Of a stretch of 64,000 bases of DNA, positions 35,345-43,225 are shown one piece after another; position 1 is the first letter of the stretch, and each line of letters opens with the position of its first letter. The notes below the pieces were generated by a model. It ran no database searches, was not told where the DNA came from, and saw only the letters and a list, made by a program, of their open reading frames with translations. Position numbers and translations under genes: made by a program. Source of the DNA: Arctic95D-9 sp035967665 (GTDB lineage Bacteria; Verrucomicrobiota; Verrucomicrobiia; Verrucomicrobiales; DEV007). The stretch is from assembly GCA_035967665.1 (NCBI GenBank), contig JAYWLB010000044.1, positions 62,001 to 126,000 of the forward strand, written 5' to 3'.

Positions 35345-36133
35345 ATGGGAAACACGATCAGCGAGACAAGTTCCTACGATGCCATGTTGCAGGCCTTGCA
35401 AAGGCTCAAACGAATTCGAAAACTTGAAGGCACTGTGGTAATCCGGGACGGGGTTTGTCTCAGCTCTGAAACGTTACTGGGGGAGCGTCAGTTGAATGAT
35501 TTCGTTCTTCAGATCAAGGCCCTGCTCGCGCAGTATCGAAATTCGGGTAAGCCCTTGAATCGCGCGTTGTTCGACTACAGTGGCGGAGGCTTTCTTGTTT
35601 TCAATTTGTCGCCCTACGTTTTCTGTTTCTTTTTCGGGGATGATGACGATGCCGCTGTCGTTGAGAAGGCGGGCGAGGAGTTTCTCGTGGAATGGAAAGA
35701 TTCGTTGAAGCTCGATAGTGATGGTTCCGTAGTGCTGCCGGAACTGAAAATTGAAGTGGAAAGTCCGGAAGAGAAGGCGGATATGAGTGATTCTGACTCG
35801 CCGGGTGATGCAAAATCCGGTATCAATGGATCGATGCCGACTCCGATAGCAGCTCCTGATCCACTGTCACGCGAAGCGCGTTTCAAAGCGGACGTGGAGG
35901 CACTCTTTTCGAATGTCTTAAGTTCGAGGCAGGTCAGTCGAATCCTCGAACCGGAATGGAACACGATAAAAGCGATTCCACATGACTCGCGCAAAGAGCC
36001 TCCCGAGAAAGGATTCGGCAAGTCTCTGATTTCACAGGTCCGTGATCGCCGGATTCGAAAGCAGCTCGAGGCCGCTCATGATGAACTTTGCCTCGCTTGC
36101 TTTGGGCAAAAACGAGGCTCCTACCGATTATGA
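35345..36133 (+). CDS. Roadblock/LC7-like protein coupled to ammonium transporter
   Basis: 262-residue cytosolic protein. About 20-115 matches the Roadblock/LC7 order: strand-turn-strand LEGTVVIRDGVCLSSE, a long helix (QLNDFVLQIKALLAQYRN), then strands GGGFLVFNLSPYVFCFFFG and a final helix. A Ser/Asp/Pro-rich linker leads to a basic helical C-terminus (about 175-262). The ATG at 35345 is preferred, with GAGAG 9 nt upstream; a TTG at 35336 overlapping the previous stop is the alternative. Its stop overlaps the transporter ATG as ATGA, so the two are translationally coupled. Confidence 0.6.
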   Translation: MGNTISETSSYDAMLQALQRLKRIRKLEGTVVIRDGVCLSSETLLGERQLNDFVLQIKALLAQYRNSGKPLNRALFDYSGGGFLVFNLSPYVFCFFFGDDDDAAVVEKAGEEFLVEWKDSLKLDSDGSVVLPELKIEVESPEEKADMSDSDSPGDAKSGINGSMPTPIAAPDPLSREARFKADVEALFSNVLSSRQVSRILEPEWNTIKAIPHDSRKEPPEKGFGKSLISQVRDRRIRKQLEAAHDELCLACFGQKRGSYRL

Positions 36134-37362
36134 TTTTACAAGTATCTCCCGGCGCTTTTTCGGAGGGGAATGTTCTCTTTCCTCTGGTGATACTACTCGG
36201 GCTGTCCCTTGTCGCGGTCGGGGCTGCGCGGGCAAAGAATGCCGCGAGCACTTCCTTGAACCACTTCGTGATTCCGGCAATCAGTCTGATTGCTTTTACC
36301 GGTTTCGGTATCCTGGTTTTTGAGGGGCTGTTTTCGGCTTCTGACTGGAAAGCTATGATTGCTGCCGGGATGTCCCGCGAGAGTGATCATAGTTGGACCC
36401 TGTTAGTGTTTCAGTCAGGGCTCGTTGCTGTCACTCTCTCTGTTGCCTGTCGATCGATGATTGATCGCATTCGACTTCGCGGCTTGATCGTTTTTTCAAT
36501 GCTGTTCTCGGGTATTGTTTTTCCCGTTCTCGCTCAATGGGCATGGGGAGGTTATCTCTCTGATGACGCTGCTCCCGGTTGGCTCGAAGGTTCCCCGGTT
36601 GGGTTTTACGATTTTGCCGGTGCCGGCGTGATTCATGTCGTCGGAGGCGCTTTCGCTCTGGCGGGCTCAATGGTTGTCGGTCCAAGGAGAGGCCGCCTAC
36701 TCGGTGATGGCAGACTCAGGCATATGGCAGGTCACCAGCCGGCTCTTATTTCGGCCGGCGTTTCTCTCGCTTTAATCGGGTGGTGCGGGCTTCACCTCGT
36801 CTTTGCCGGCCTTGCTGCAGTGTCAGGAGGAAAAGTGATCATGATGACCCTGGTTTCCGCTACCGCCTCCGGGCTCACTGCTATGACTCTTTACCGCATT
36901 TGTTATGGCGCTACAGGGTTTCATACCACGCTCTACGCCGTTGTCGGCGGGCTGGTTTCCGCTTCAGCCTGTGCTCCGACTCTGACTCCCGTGACCGCTT
37001 TCATCGTGGGAGCCGTCGCCGGCATCCTGGTAGTCCTCGGGACCTCCCTCGTTGAGAAACTGCGGATAGATGATGCGGGAGGCGCTGTTCCCGTGCATCT
37101 CATTTGCGGGTTCTGGGGGCTGGGAGCAGTTTCCCTTTTCGGGCCCGAAGAGATGAAAGGCGTAGAGGGGCTTAAGACTCAGTTACTGGGAGGGATTGCC
37201 CTCGGCCTGAGTGCTTTCGTGATCGCTCTGGTTCTCTTCAAGCTGATCGATAACAGTATCGGTCTGAAGGTTTCTGAAGAGGAACAGCAGTTGGGGACAG
37301 ATTTTAATGAACTCTCATTAAACGCGTATCCCGATTTTGAAAGTCCGGAAGATTCCCGCTGA
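36130..37362 (+). CDS. Divergent Amt/MEP/Rh ammonium transporter
   Basis: Integral membrane ammonium channel with about 11 hydrophobic segments. Conserved Amt features: ARAKN after the first helix, DFAGAGVIHVVGGAFALAGS with the first pore His, GHQPALISAGVSLALIGWCG, and DDAGGAVPVHLICGFWGLGA with the second pore His, so the twin-histidine pore is kept. The rest, including the usual WFFQ segment, is strongly divergent. The C-terminal SEEEQQLGTDFNELSLNAYPD corresponds to the GlnK-responsive tail of AmtB. The start 36130 gives an ATGA overlap with the Roadblock-like gene. No glnK is adjacent. Confidence 0.82.
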   Translation: MILQVSPGAFSEGNVLFPLVILLGLSLVAVGAARAKNAASTSLNHFVIPAISLIAFTGFGILVFEGLFSASDWKAMIAAGMSRESDHSWTLLVFQSGLVAVTLSVACRSMIDRIRLRGLIVFSMLFSGIVFPVLAQWAWGGYLSDDAAPGWLEGSPVGFYDFAGAGVIHVVGGAFALAGSMVVGPRRGRLLGDGRLRHMAGHQPALISAGVSLALIGWCGLHLVFAGLAAVSGGKVIMMTLVSATASGLTAMTLYRICYGATGFHTTLYAVVGGLVSASACAPTLTPVTAFIVGAVAGILVVLGTSLVEKLRIDDAGGAVPVHLICGFWGLGAVSLFGPEEMKGVEGLKTQLLGGIALGLSAFVIALVLFKLIDNSIGLKVSEEEQQLGTDFNELSLNAYPDFESPEDSR

Positions 37363-37380
37363 TTTTTCCTCGCGGCAAAT

Positions 37381-37419
37381 CCTACTCGAAATTCCTACTC
37401 GAAATTCCTACTCGAAATT
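37381..37419. repeat. Three perfect tandem copies of a 13-nt unit
   Basis: The unit CCTACTCGAAATT occurs three times. The third copy contains the last codons and the TAG stop of the DUF1080 gene, so its 3' end has been duplicated downstream. Confidence 0.9.
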
Positions 37420-38184
37420 TTTCGGAGTGATCTGGAACTTGCGAATCGCAACAGGTCCGTGATCTCCCTGAATGATAAAGTGGCCCTCTGCGGCTTCCTC
37501 ACCGGCTTTCCCGCCGCGGGTGGGGCCGGTCACTTCGACATCTTCGTGAATGACGACTCCATTGTGGGCCACCTTCACAAAGCGCGCATTTTCGGACTTC
37601 TTACCGGTAGCGTCAAAACGCGGAGCCCTGAATGCGATCATGAGTTGCTGCCAGGCGCCCGGAGCCTTTGAGGCATTGGTTGTCGGAGCGGTTCCTTCAT
37701 AGCCCCGCTTTTTCGGATCTTCGATAGTTTCGTCCCATCGCTCGTAGATGCCTCCGCAATCGCCGTGAGAGAGGGCATCATCTGCTTTGCCGTAGCTGTC
37801 GAGAATTTGAACCTCATAGCGATCCAGAAAGTAAATTCCAGAGTTCGATGATTTGGGGATCATGAACTCGACGAGAACCTCGACATCGGAATGTGTTGCT
37901 TTACTGACAATGTTAGTGCTCTTCCCCGACTTTCCGTTGAAGAGAATTGCCTTGCCTGCTTTAATCGATTTCCATTTCATCTCGGTGGTGCTGCCGGAGA
38001 TGGACTCGGCCATGGCCCATTCGCCGGTGCTGTTCCATTGGGAGAGGTTTCCCAATTGTACCACTGCAGCGGCAGCCGGTTTGGCTACCGGTGTTTCGGC
38101 ATGGAGAGGACTCAGAGTGAGGAAAAGGAGAGGTAGGAGTAAGTAGCTTTTCACAGGGAGATTGCACCAGTTTGGGTGAGACAT
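37408..38184 (-). CDS. Secreted DUF1080 (3-keto-disaccharide hydrolase-like) protein
   Basis: Extracytoplasmic beta-jelly-roll protein of the DUF1080 family, abundant in verrucomicrobia and linked to 3-keto-glycoside hydrolysis. N-terminal signal peptide, then the lectin-like domain with WKSIKAGKAILFNGKSGKS, the conserved SNSGIYFLDRYEVQILDSYG, and near the end HFIIQGDHGPVAIRKFQITP. Typical size. A GTG at 38154 that begins right before the hydrophobic core is an alternative start. Substrate not inferable; the ROK kinase and Gfo/Idh/MocA gene elsewhere in the window belong to compatible pathways but are not linked. Confidence 0.85.
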   Translation of the reverse strand: MSHPNWCNLPVKSYLLLPLLFLTLSPLHAETPVAKPAAAAVVQLGNLSQWNSTGEWAMAESISGSTTEMKWKSIKAGKAILFNGKSGKSTNIVSKATHSDVEVLVEFMIPKSSNSGIYFLDRYEVQILDSYGKADDALSHGDCGGIYERWDETIEDPKKRGYEGTAPTTNASKAPGAWQQLMIAFRAPRFDATGKKSENARFVKVAHNGVVIHEDVEVTGPTRGGKAGEEAAEGHFIIQGDHGPVAIRKFQITPKNFE

Positions 38185-38294
38185 GTCAATTCGGTGATGG
38201 GACGTTCACCCGCCATGGAAAAGAATGTGAGAAGCGCGTTTTCCGCGGCGTGAGATGGATTGACCGCCGGGTCGACAATGGATACAATTCGTTC

Positions 38295-39050
38295 ATGAAG
38301 AAACTTTTTACTGTTGCGACTGCTGTTTTGTTTTGCGCTTCATCCATGCTCCGTGCGGAGTTGAGAGACTGGACGAGAGCCTCAGACGGGAAGAAGATCA
38401 GTGCCGAGTATGTCGGGATGAAAGACGAGTCGACCGTGCAGATAAAAATGGCAAATGGAAACCAGTTTGACGTGCCTCTCTCAGGGCTTTCAGAAGCTGA
38501 CCGCGATTACATTAAAGGGCTCGAAAGCGGCGATAAGAAAGAGATGGCCAAGAGTGATCCGGCTGCCGTTCCGGAAGGGGAAACAACGGTTACCCTCAGT
38601 GGCGTTCATCTCAGTTGCGGCGAATGCGAAGATGCAATCACGGGCATTCCCGCCAATGAGGAGGTGAAGGTCGATCCTGCCGTGAAATATGTGGTCGATT
38701 CCAAAGCCGGCACCGTGACGATTACAGCGCCAAGCGGGAAAGCGGCGAAGACTGCGGTCGACGCCGTGAGTAGAATTGGTTTTTACGGTGTCTCAGACCA
38801 CCCCACCATTAAAATCGCAGATTTGAAAGATGAGGAGTTTCTTTCCGACACGATGCGGGTTCGGGGCGTTCAACTGTTCTGCCGAAAGTGCATCAAAGAA
38901 TTTGAGAAGGCGGTCGAGTCAGTCAAGGGCGTTGAAGAGGTCGATGCTAAGATTGGTGCTACCGCAATACAGGTCTCCGGAGAGGGCTTCGATTGCAACG
39001 CTGTCATTAAAGCGCTCCGTGAAGCCGGTTTTTCAGCCTCATTCAGCTAG
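38295..39050 (+). CDS. Secreted SHD1 protein with two heavy-metal-associated-like domains
   Basis: The start at 38295 gives a signal peptide (MKKLFTVATAVLFCASSMLR, cleavage near RAE). The mature part begins with an SHD1-type domain common in PVC exported proteins (RDWTRASDGKKISAEYVG, then FDVPLSGLSEADRDYI). Two tandem ferredoxin-like modules follow, each with a CxxC: HLSCGECEDAI (about 110-180) and LFCRKCIKEFEKAVESVKGV (about 190-250). The layout resembles heavy-metal-associated domains, so metal or thiol chemistry in the periplasm is plausible. No metal transporter is adjacent. It converges with the cyclo-ligase gene, overlapping 4 nt. Confidence 0.75.
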   Translation: MKKLFTVATAVLFCASSMLRAELRDWTRASDGKKISAEYVGMKDESTVQIKMANGNQFDVPLSGLSEADRDYIKGLESGDKKEMAKSDPAAVPEGETTVTLSGVHLSCGECEDAITGIPANEEVKVDPAVKYVVDSKAGTVTITAPSGKAAKTAVDAVSRIGFYGVSDHPTIKIADLKDEEFLSDTMRVRGVQLFCRKCIKEFEKAVESVKGVEEVDAKIGATAIQVSGEGFDCNAVIKALREAGFSASFS

Positions 39051-39649
39051 GCTCCGGTCGCATCAATCACGTTGGTTGTTGCGATGTGCTGGACAATTCC
39101 TTTCTCAGTGATAATTCGATCCATGGGGACATCGTGCTCTTCCGGATTGAGGCTGGTAAGCTGATTGGAGAAGCAGACTCCCATGATGTGGGCCGGCTCA
39201 GGCGTCGCAGCAACCTTCGAGAGATAGCGGTCGTAGTGACCGCGGCCACGTCCGAGACGGGCTCCGTTTGACGAATCAAAAGCAACGCCCGGTACGAGCA
39301 CGAGGTTAACCTCCTCGGGAGTGAGTTTCTTGCATTGCTTCGGATCGGGTTCGAAAATCCCATATTCTCCGACCGCGACCTGACTGATGCCGGTGACGTG
39401 ATAAAACTCGAGGAGACCTTCATCGTTGATTCGGGAAAATCCCCATCGCTTTTGAGGATACGTGCTGAAGAGCGACTCCAGAGTTGGTTCGCTCGTCATT
39501 GAGAGGTAGGCAAATATCACTTCCGCCTCGCGGAATACACGTGTGTCAGCGAGCTGACGACAGATCGCGACTGAGGCGCTTGCCTTTTCTTCTGGTTTGA
39601 TGGCTTCGATTGTGGCGAAGCCTTCGCGGCGTAGGAGCTGTTTATCCAT
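39047..39649 (-). CDS. 5-formyltetrahydrofolate cyclo-ligase
   Basis: Folate-salvage enzyme converting 5-formyl-THF to 5,10-methenyl-THF with ATP. The family motif is clear: LVLVPGVAFDSSNGARLGRG then RGHYDRYL. The start of about 200 aa is normal. Its ATG shares one base with the TAA of the upstream M48 peptidase gene, so the two form an operon. In other bacteria the gene is often near envelope or RNA genes, so the neighbour is not informative. Confidence 0.9.
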   Translation of the reverse strand: MDKQLLRREGFATIEAIKPEEKASASVAICRQLADTRVFREAEVIFAYLSMTSEPTLESLFSTYPQKRWGFSRINDEGLLEFYHVTGISQVAVGEYGIFEPDPKQCKKLTPEEVNLVLVPGVAFDSSNGARLGRGRGHYDRYLSKVAATPEPAHIMGVCFSNQLTSLNPEEHDVPMDRIITEKGIVQHIATTNVIDATGA

Positions 39650-40437
39650 TATGGCTTTTTATAGTCTTCGAGCGCCTCAGGCATGTAGCGCTGCAGTTCG
39701 GAAATTCGGGTTTCGTCGAGTGGGTGACTTGCTAGAAAAACAGGAGTGCTCTGTTGCCCGTTTTGAGCACGCCAGGCGGCAAAACGTTTCCACAGTTCAA
39801 CGGATTCCTGAGGATCGTATCCGGCACGGGCCATGAAAATGGCACCCATGCGGTCTGCTTCCAGTTCCTGCTTTCGGGAAAAGGCTTTCGTAGCGAGGAG
39901 GGCTGCACCACCGAGGGCGGCAGTGGGGATCACCCCGTTGGATCCGGTCTTCTTGTTGAGTACGTATCCCGCTCCGAGAACTGCGGCGCCGGAGAGAACG
40001 CCCTGGGACATCCTCTCGCCGGAATGGCGGGCGACGACATGGGCAACCTCATGGCCGATCACCGCGGCAAGGCCCGCTTCGTTCTGAGAAATCTGAAAAA
40101 GGCCCGTATGGACTCCGACCTTCCCGCCGGGAAGCGCAAAGGCATTGGGTGAAGGGTCTTCAAATACGACGAATTCCCATTCCGCGTTTGGAACAGGCAT
40201 GACTTTGGAAAGACGGTCGCCAACGCGTTGCACGAGGGCATTGTAGCCCTGGTCTTTTGAGATCGGCTTTTCCTGCTTGAGCTTGTTGAACTCCGTGAGG
40301 CCGAGTGCCGCCTCGTCTGCAGGGTTCATGAAATTGACCTGCTTTCGGCCCGTTTCAGGAACGGTGCGGCAAGCAACTGCGATGAGGCAGGCTGACAGGG
40401 TAGCCAGAGCAATCAACGGAGCACATTGTCTTTTCAT
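39649..40437 (-). CDS. M48-family periplasmic metallopeptidase lipoprotein
   Basis: Zinc protease related to LoiP/BepA-type proteins, likely envelope quality control. Lipoprotein signal with lipobox-like IAVAC at about residues 19-23. Zinc motif HEVAH at 129-133 in VIGHEVAHVVARHSGERM, and the third ligand Glu in QELEADRMGAIFMARAGYDP. A glycine-rich segment between them is hydrophobic. 262 aa is family-typical. It is translationally coupled to the cyclo-ligase gene (TAATG junction). Confidence 0.9.
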   Translation of the reverse strand: MKRQCAPLIALATLSACLIAVACRTVPETGRKQVNFMNPADEAALGLTEFNKLKQEKPISKDQGYNALVQRVGDRLSKVMPVPNAEWEFVVFEDPSPNAFALPGGKVGVHTGLFQISQNEAGLAAVIGHEVAHVVARHSGERMSQGVLSGAAVLGAGYVLNKKTGSNGVIPTAALGGAALLATKAFSRKQELEADRMGAIFMARAGYDPQESVELWKRFAAWRAQNGQQSTPVFLASHPLDETRISELQRYMPEALEDYKKP

Positions 40438-40600
40438 ACAGAATCGGGGAGCGCCGGAGATTCGAAGATTGGGTGGGGACTTTGAATCAACCGCCGGGAC
40501 AATATAAACGCTTGAATGGACTCAGCCTTAGAAAAAATGCCGGATCTGAAAGAATTTCTTCTTTCGTTATGTGGGCTGACCGGGCCACGGGAGTGGCATT

Positions 40601-40685
40601 GTTAGCTTTGAGTGCCTGACATACAACCGTTTGGTGTCAGTGCCCGGTGCCGGAAATGGGGATTTCCGGTAAGCCGGCAGCTAAC
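40601..40685. ncRNA. Structured intergenic element (three-helix fold)
   Basis: An outer stem GTTAGCT (40601-40607)/AGCTAAC (40679-40685) encloses two hairpins: CTGACA/TGTCAG (40616-40640) and CCGGAAAT-GGGG-ATTTCCGG (40650-40669). The second hairpin has an alternative: TGCCGG (40648-40653) with CCGGCA (40674-40679). On the minus strand it begins 7 nt after the stop of the next gene. No T-run, so not an ordinary terminator. Could be a 3'UTR structure, a small RNA or a mobile palindrome. Confidence 0.4.
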
Positions 40686-40691
40686 AGAGCG

Positions 40692-41111
40692 CTAAAAGAA
40701 CAGATTGGCAATCGAGGCGTCGTCGAGCATTGCGGGGTCGGCGACTGCCATGAGCTGGCCGAAGTATTCCACCTCAGCCATTTCGGTGGCAGGGTCGAAT
40801 TCCTCTGTTTCGCCGGCTGCTGAAGCGATTACTGGATCCGACGATCTGACAGAGTCAGGATTGGAAGTCAGGACGACAGCGAGCGCTACTGCCGCGCAGG
40901 TTGCGGCACCGAGAATGGCGGGGCGAAGTGCGGAGGCGGAAAAGTACGCCTTTACCTGTGAAAGCCAGCCGGCGCGGCCTTCGTCCTCGATGCGACGCAC
41001 TTCTCTAAGCACGTTCCGGGAGAAGAACGGGCTGGGTTCCACGGTTTTCGCTGAGTTAAGAAGTTCCCATACTTTTTCAAGCTCGGGATCGTTTGGCTCC
41101 TGATGTTCCAT
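40692..41111 (-). CDS. Membrane protein resembling an anti-sigma factor
   Basis: 139 aa. The N-terminal helical segment (PELEKVWELLNSAKTVEPSP, then FFSRNVLREVRRIE) resembles cytosolic ends of small verrucomicrobial anti-sigma-like proteins, followed by one membrane helix (about 63-82, AILGAATCAAVALAVVLTSN) and an acidic outer tail. No ECF sigma gene is beside it; the upstream gene on the same strand is rpoD, about 190 nt away. Function not established. Confidence 0.6.
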   Translation of the reverse strand: MEHQEPNDPELEKVWELLNSAKTVEPSPFFSRNVLREVRRIEDEGRAGWLSQVKAYFSASALRPAILGAATCAAVALAVVLTSNPDSVRSSDPVIASAAGETEEFDPATEMAEVEYFGQLMAVADPAMLDDASIANLFF

Positions 41112-41305
41112 GATTGTTTAAACTCCGCGTTTTCGCGCAAGTTTCACGGGATTTATTCTTTTTTCAGAACCTTTACCTTTTTCTCAATCCCTACTTCCTT
41201 AAGCGACTCCCGGATACCGTGGTTCCGGTCGTGGTCCTGATGCTTTGAGTTGGATTGAGAACAGGGGAGGGATCAAAAAGAAGATGGGAATTCGAGGGCG
41301 TCGAA

Positions 41306-43168
41306 TCAAAGATGAGGGGCGTCAATGAACCCTTCCAGCTGTCTGATTCGGGTCGGGTGACGCATTTTCCGGAGGGCTTTCGCCTCGATCTGGCGAATCC
41401 GCTCGCGAGTCACCTGAAATTGTTTTCCGACCTCTTCGAGGGTGCGGCTGTATCCGTCAACGAGCCCGAAACGCTGTTCGAGAACTTCGCGCTCCCGTTC
41501 GGTGAGCGTATCGAGAACGTCTTTGATGCGATCCTTCAGCATTGACATGGAAGTCATGTCGCTGGGATCTTCAGCACCTTTGTCCTCGATGAAATCGCCG
41601 AGACTGGTCTCGTCGCTGTCACCAACCGGTGCCTGAAGAGAAATGGGCTGCTGCGCCATTTTCAGCACGGCGCTGACACGTTCGACAGGAAGGTGGATTT
41701 CCTCAGCGATTTCGTCTGAGGTGGGCTCGCGGCCGTATTCCTGGACAAGCTGCTTCTGCACGCGCATGAGCTTGTTGATCGTTTCGATCATGTGAACCGG
41801 GATGCGAATCGTCCGTGCCTGATCTGCGATTGAACGCGTGATCGCCTGACGAATCCACCAGGTTGCGTAGGTGGAGAACTTGTATCCGCGACGGTATTCG
41901 AATTTCTCGACCGCTTTCATCAGGCCCATGTTGCCTTCCTGAATCAAATCGAGGAAAGAGAGACCGCGGTTTGTGTATTTCTTCGCAATTGAGATGACGA
42001 GACGAAGATTTGCTTCAACCATTTCATCCTTGGCTTTTCTGGCCTCGGCGACGTGAATCTCAAGGTCTCCGGCAAGGAGATCAAAAGCTTCCTGGTCCAT
42101 CCAGACTTCCTTCTCAAAAGCTGTTTTGGAGCGGGTCGCCTGACTCTTCCCGGCGCGGTCTTTGGCTCTCTTCGCTTCTCTCTTGAGTTTCGTCGATCGT
42201 TCGGTGAACTCAGCGGTGAAATTGACAAGGTCTTCGGTGACCTTTTGCTTGAAGTAGAAGCGATTGTAAGTCCGTGAGAGGCTTGCGAGTCCTTTCTTCC
42301 ACTTTTCGGCGAGTTTGGGCGTCGGATCGCCTTTTCCCGAGCGGATCTTCGCGTAGAGATCGTTCATCTCGTCCCGAAGTGACTCGACCTGTTCACAAAG
42401 TTTTGTGAGATTTTTCAGGTAGCGGGCCCGACTTTCGATTTTCTTGTCGATGATGAGTCGATCAAATCGCTCTTCTCCATCTTCAAGTCGTTTTGAAAGG
42501 TCGAGATAGGAATCGGGAATGAATCCGAACTGCGCAAGGATCTTTCTAATCTCGAGTTCCGACTTCTCGATGCGCTTTGAAATTTCGACTTCCTCCTCAC
42601 GGGTGAGCAGGGGAACCTGGCCCATCTGCTTGAGATACATCCGGACAGGGTCGTCGAGAATATCGAGACGACCGGCTCTTTCCGGGGTGACCTTTTTGAC
42701 AGCAGGAGTGGCAGCGTTGTCTTCGTCTTCGTCGTCATCGTCGGAATCAGCCTTGAGGTTGTCCACCTCCGCTGAATCGATGATGCGGAACTTCATCGTG
42801 CGGAGACGCTCGATGAGCTCTTCCATCAACTCCAAATCCGTCTCCGTGTCGGGAAGGGCTTCGTTGATGTCGTCAAAAGTAAGATAATCCTGCTCCTTCG
42901 CGAGACGAATGAGATCTCTGACGATGGGCTGGAACTCGGGGGAGTCGAGCACTGATTTGCAGGCGGGTGCAGGTGCTGTGACAGCGGTTTTCGTCTTCGC
43001 TGCAGAGGTTTTCCTCTTCTTAGCAGGCGCCTTTTTAGAAGTCGATTTTGCAGTGGAAGCGGCTGGCGTAGCTGACTTCTTTTTTGTCGACTTTTTAGTT
43101 GAACGCGGGGTAGCAGCTTTGCTAACCTGCTTAGTGTTCGTTCGTTTCGCTTTTTTATCGACAGCCAT
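41306..43168 (-). CDS. rpoD: Primary sigma factor RpoD with a lysine/alanine-rich N-terminal tail
   Basis: Housekeeping sigma-70. Region 1.1-like segment around QPIVRDLIRLAKEQDYLTFD, region 1.2 DPVRMYLKQMGQVPLLTREE, region 2 NLRLVISIAKKYTNRGLSFL and YKFSTYATWWIRQAITRSIA, region 3, and region 4 LEEVGKQFQVTRERIRQIEA. The start 43168 is chosen because the codons before it are not conserved-looking and the Lys-rich stretch begins there. Residues 1 to about 62 are almost only Lys, Ala, Thr, Ser and Pro, like histone H1 tails. It lies just downstream of dnaG, as in the classical macromolecular synthesis operon. Confidence 0.96.
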   Translation of the reverse strand: MAVDKKAKRTNTKQVSKAATPRSTKKSTKKKSATPAASTAKSTSKKAPAKKRKTSAAKTKTAVTAPAPACKSVLDSPEFQPIVRDLIRLAKEQDYLTFDDINEALPDTETDLELMEELIERLRTMKFRIIDSAEVDNLKADSDDDDEDEDNAATPAVKKVTPERAGRLDILDDPVRMYLKQMGQVPLLTREEEVEISKRIEKSELEIRKILAQFGFIPDSYLDLSKRLEDGEERFDRLIIDKKIESRARYLKNLTKLCEQVESLRDEMNDLYAKIRSGKGDPTPKLAEKWKKGLASLSRTYNRFYFKQKVTEDLVNFTAEFTERSTKLKREAKRAKDRAGKSQATRSKTAFEKEVWMDQEAFDLLAGDLEIHVAEARKAKDEMVEANLRLVISIAKKYTNRGLSFLDLIQEGNMGLMKAVEKFEYRRGYKFSTYATWWIRQAITRSIADQARTIRIPVHMIETINKLMRVQKQLVQEYGREPTSDEIAEEIHLPVERVSAVLKMAQQPISLQAPVGDSDETSLGDFIEDKGAEDPSDMTSMSMLKDRIKDVLDTLTEREREVLEQRFGLVDGYSRTLEEVGKQFQVTRERIRQIEAKALRKMRHPTRIRQLEGFIDAPHL

Positions 43169-43225
43169 TTTGAAAGTGCTCGGAAAAGTGCGGGTGGGAC
43201 TACGCACCTGCGTGCTGTGGAGCCG

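Noticed and set aside
37381..37419. Tandem 13-nt units as a CRISPR array
   Set aside because: No spacers, unit too short, no cas genes.
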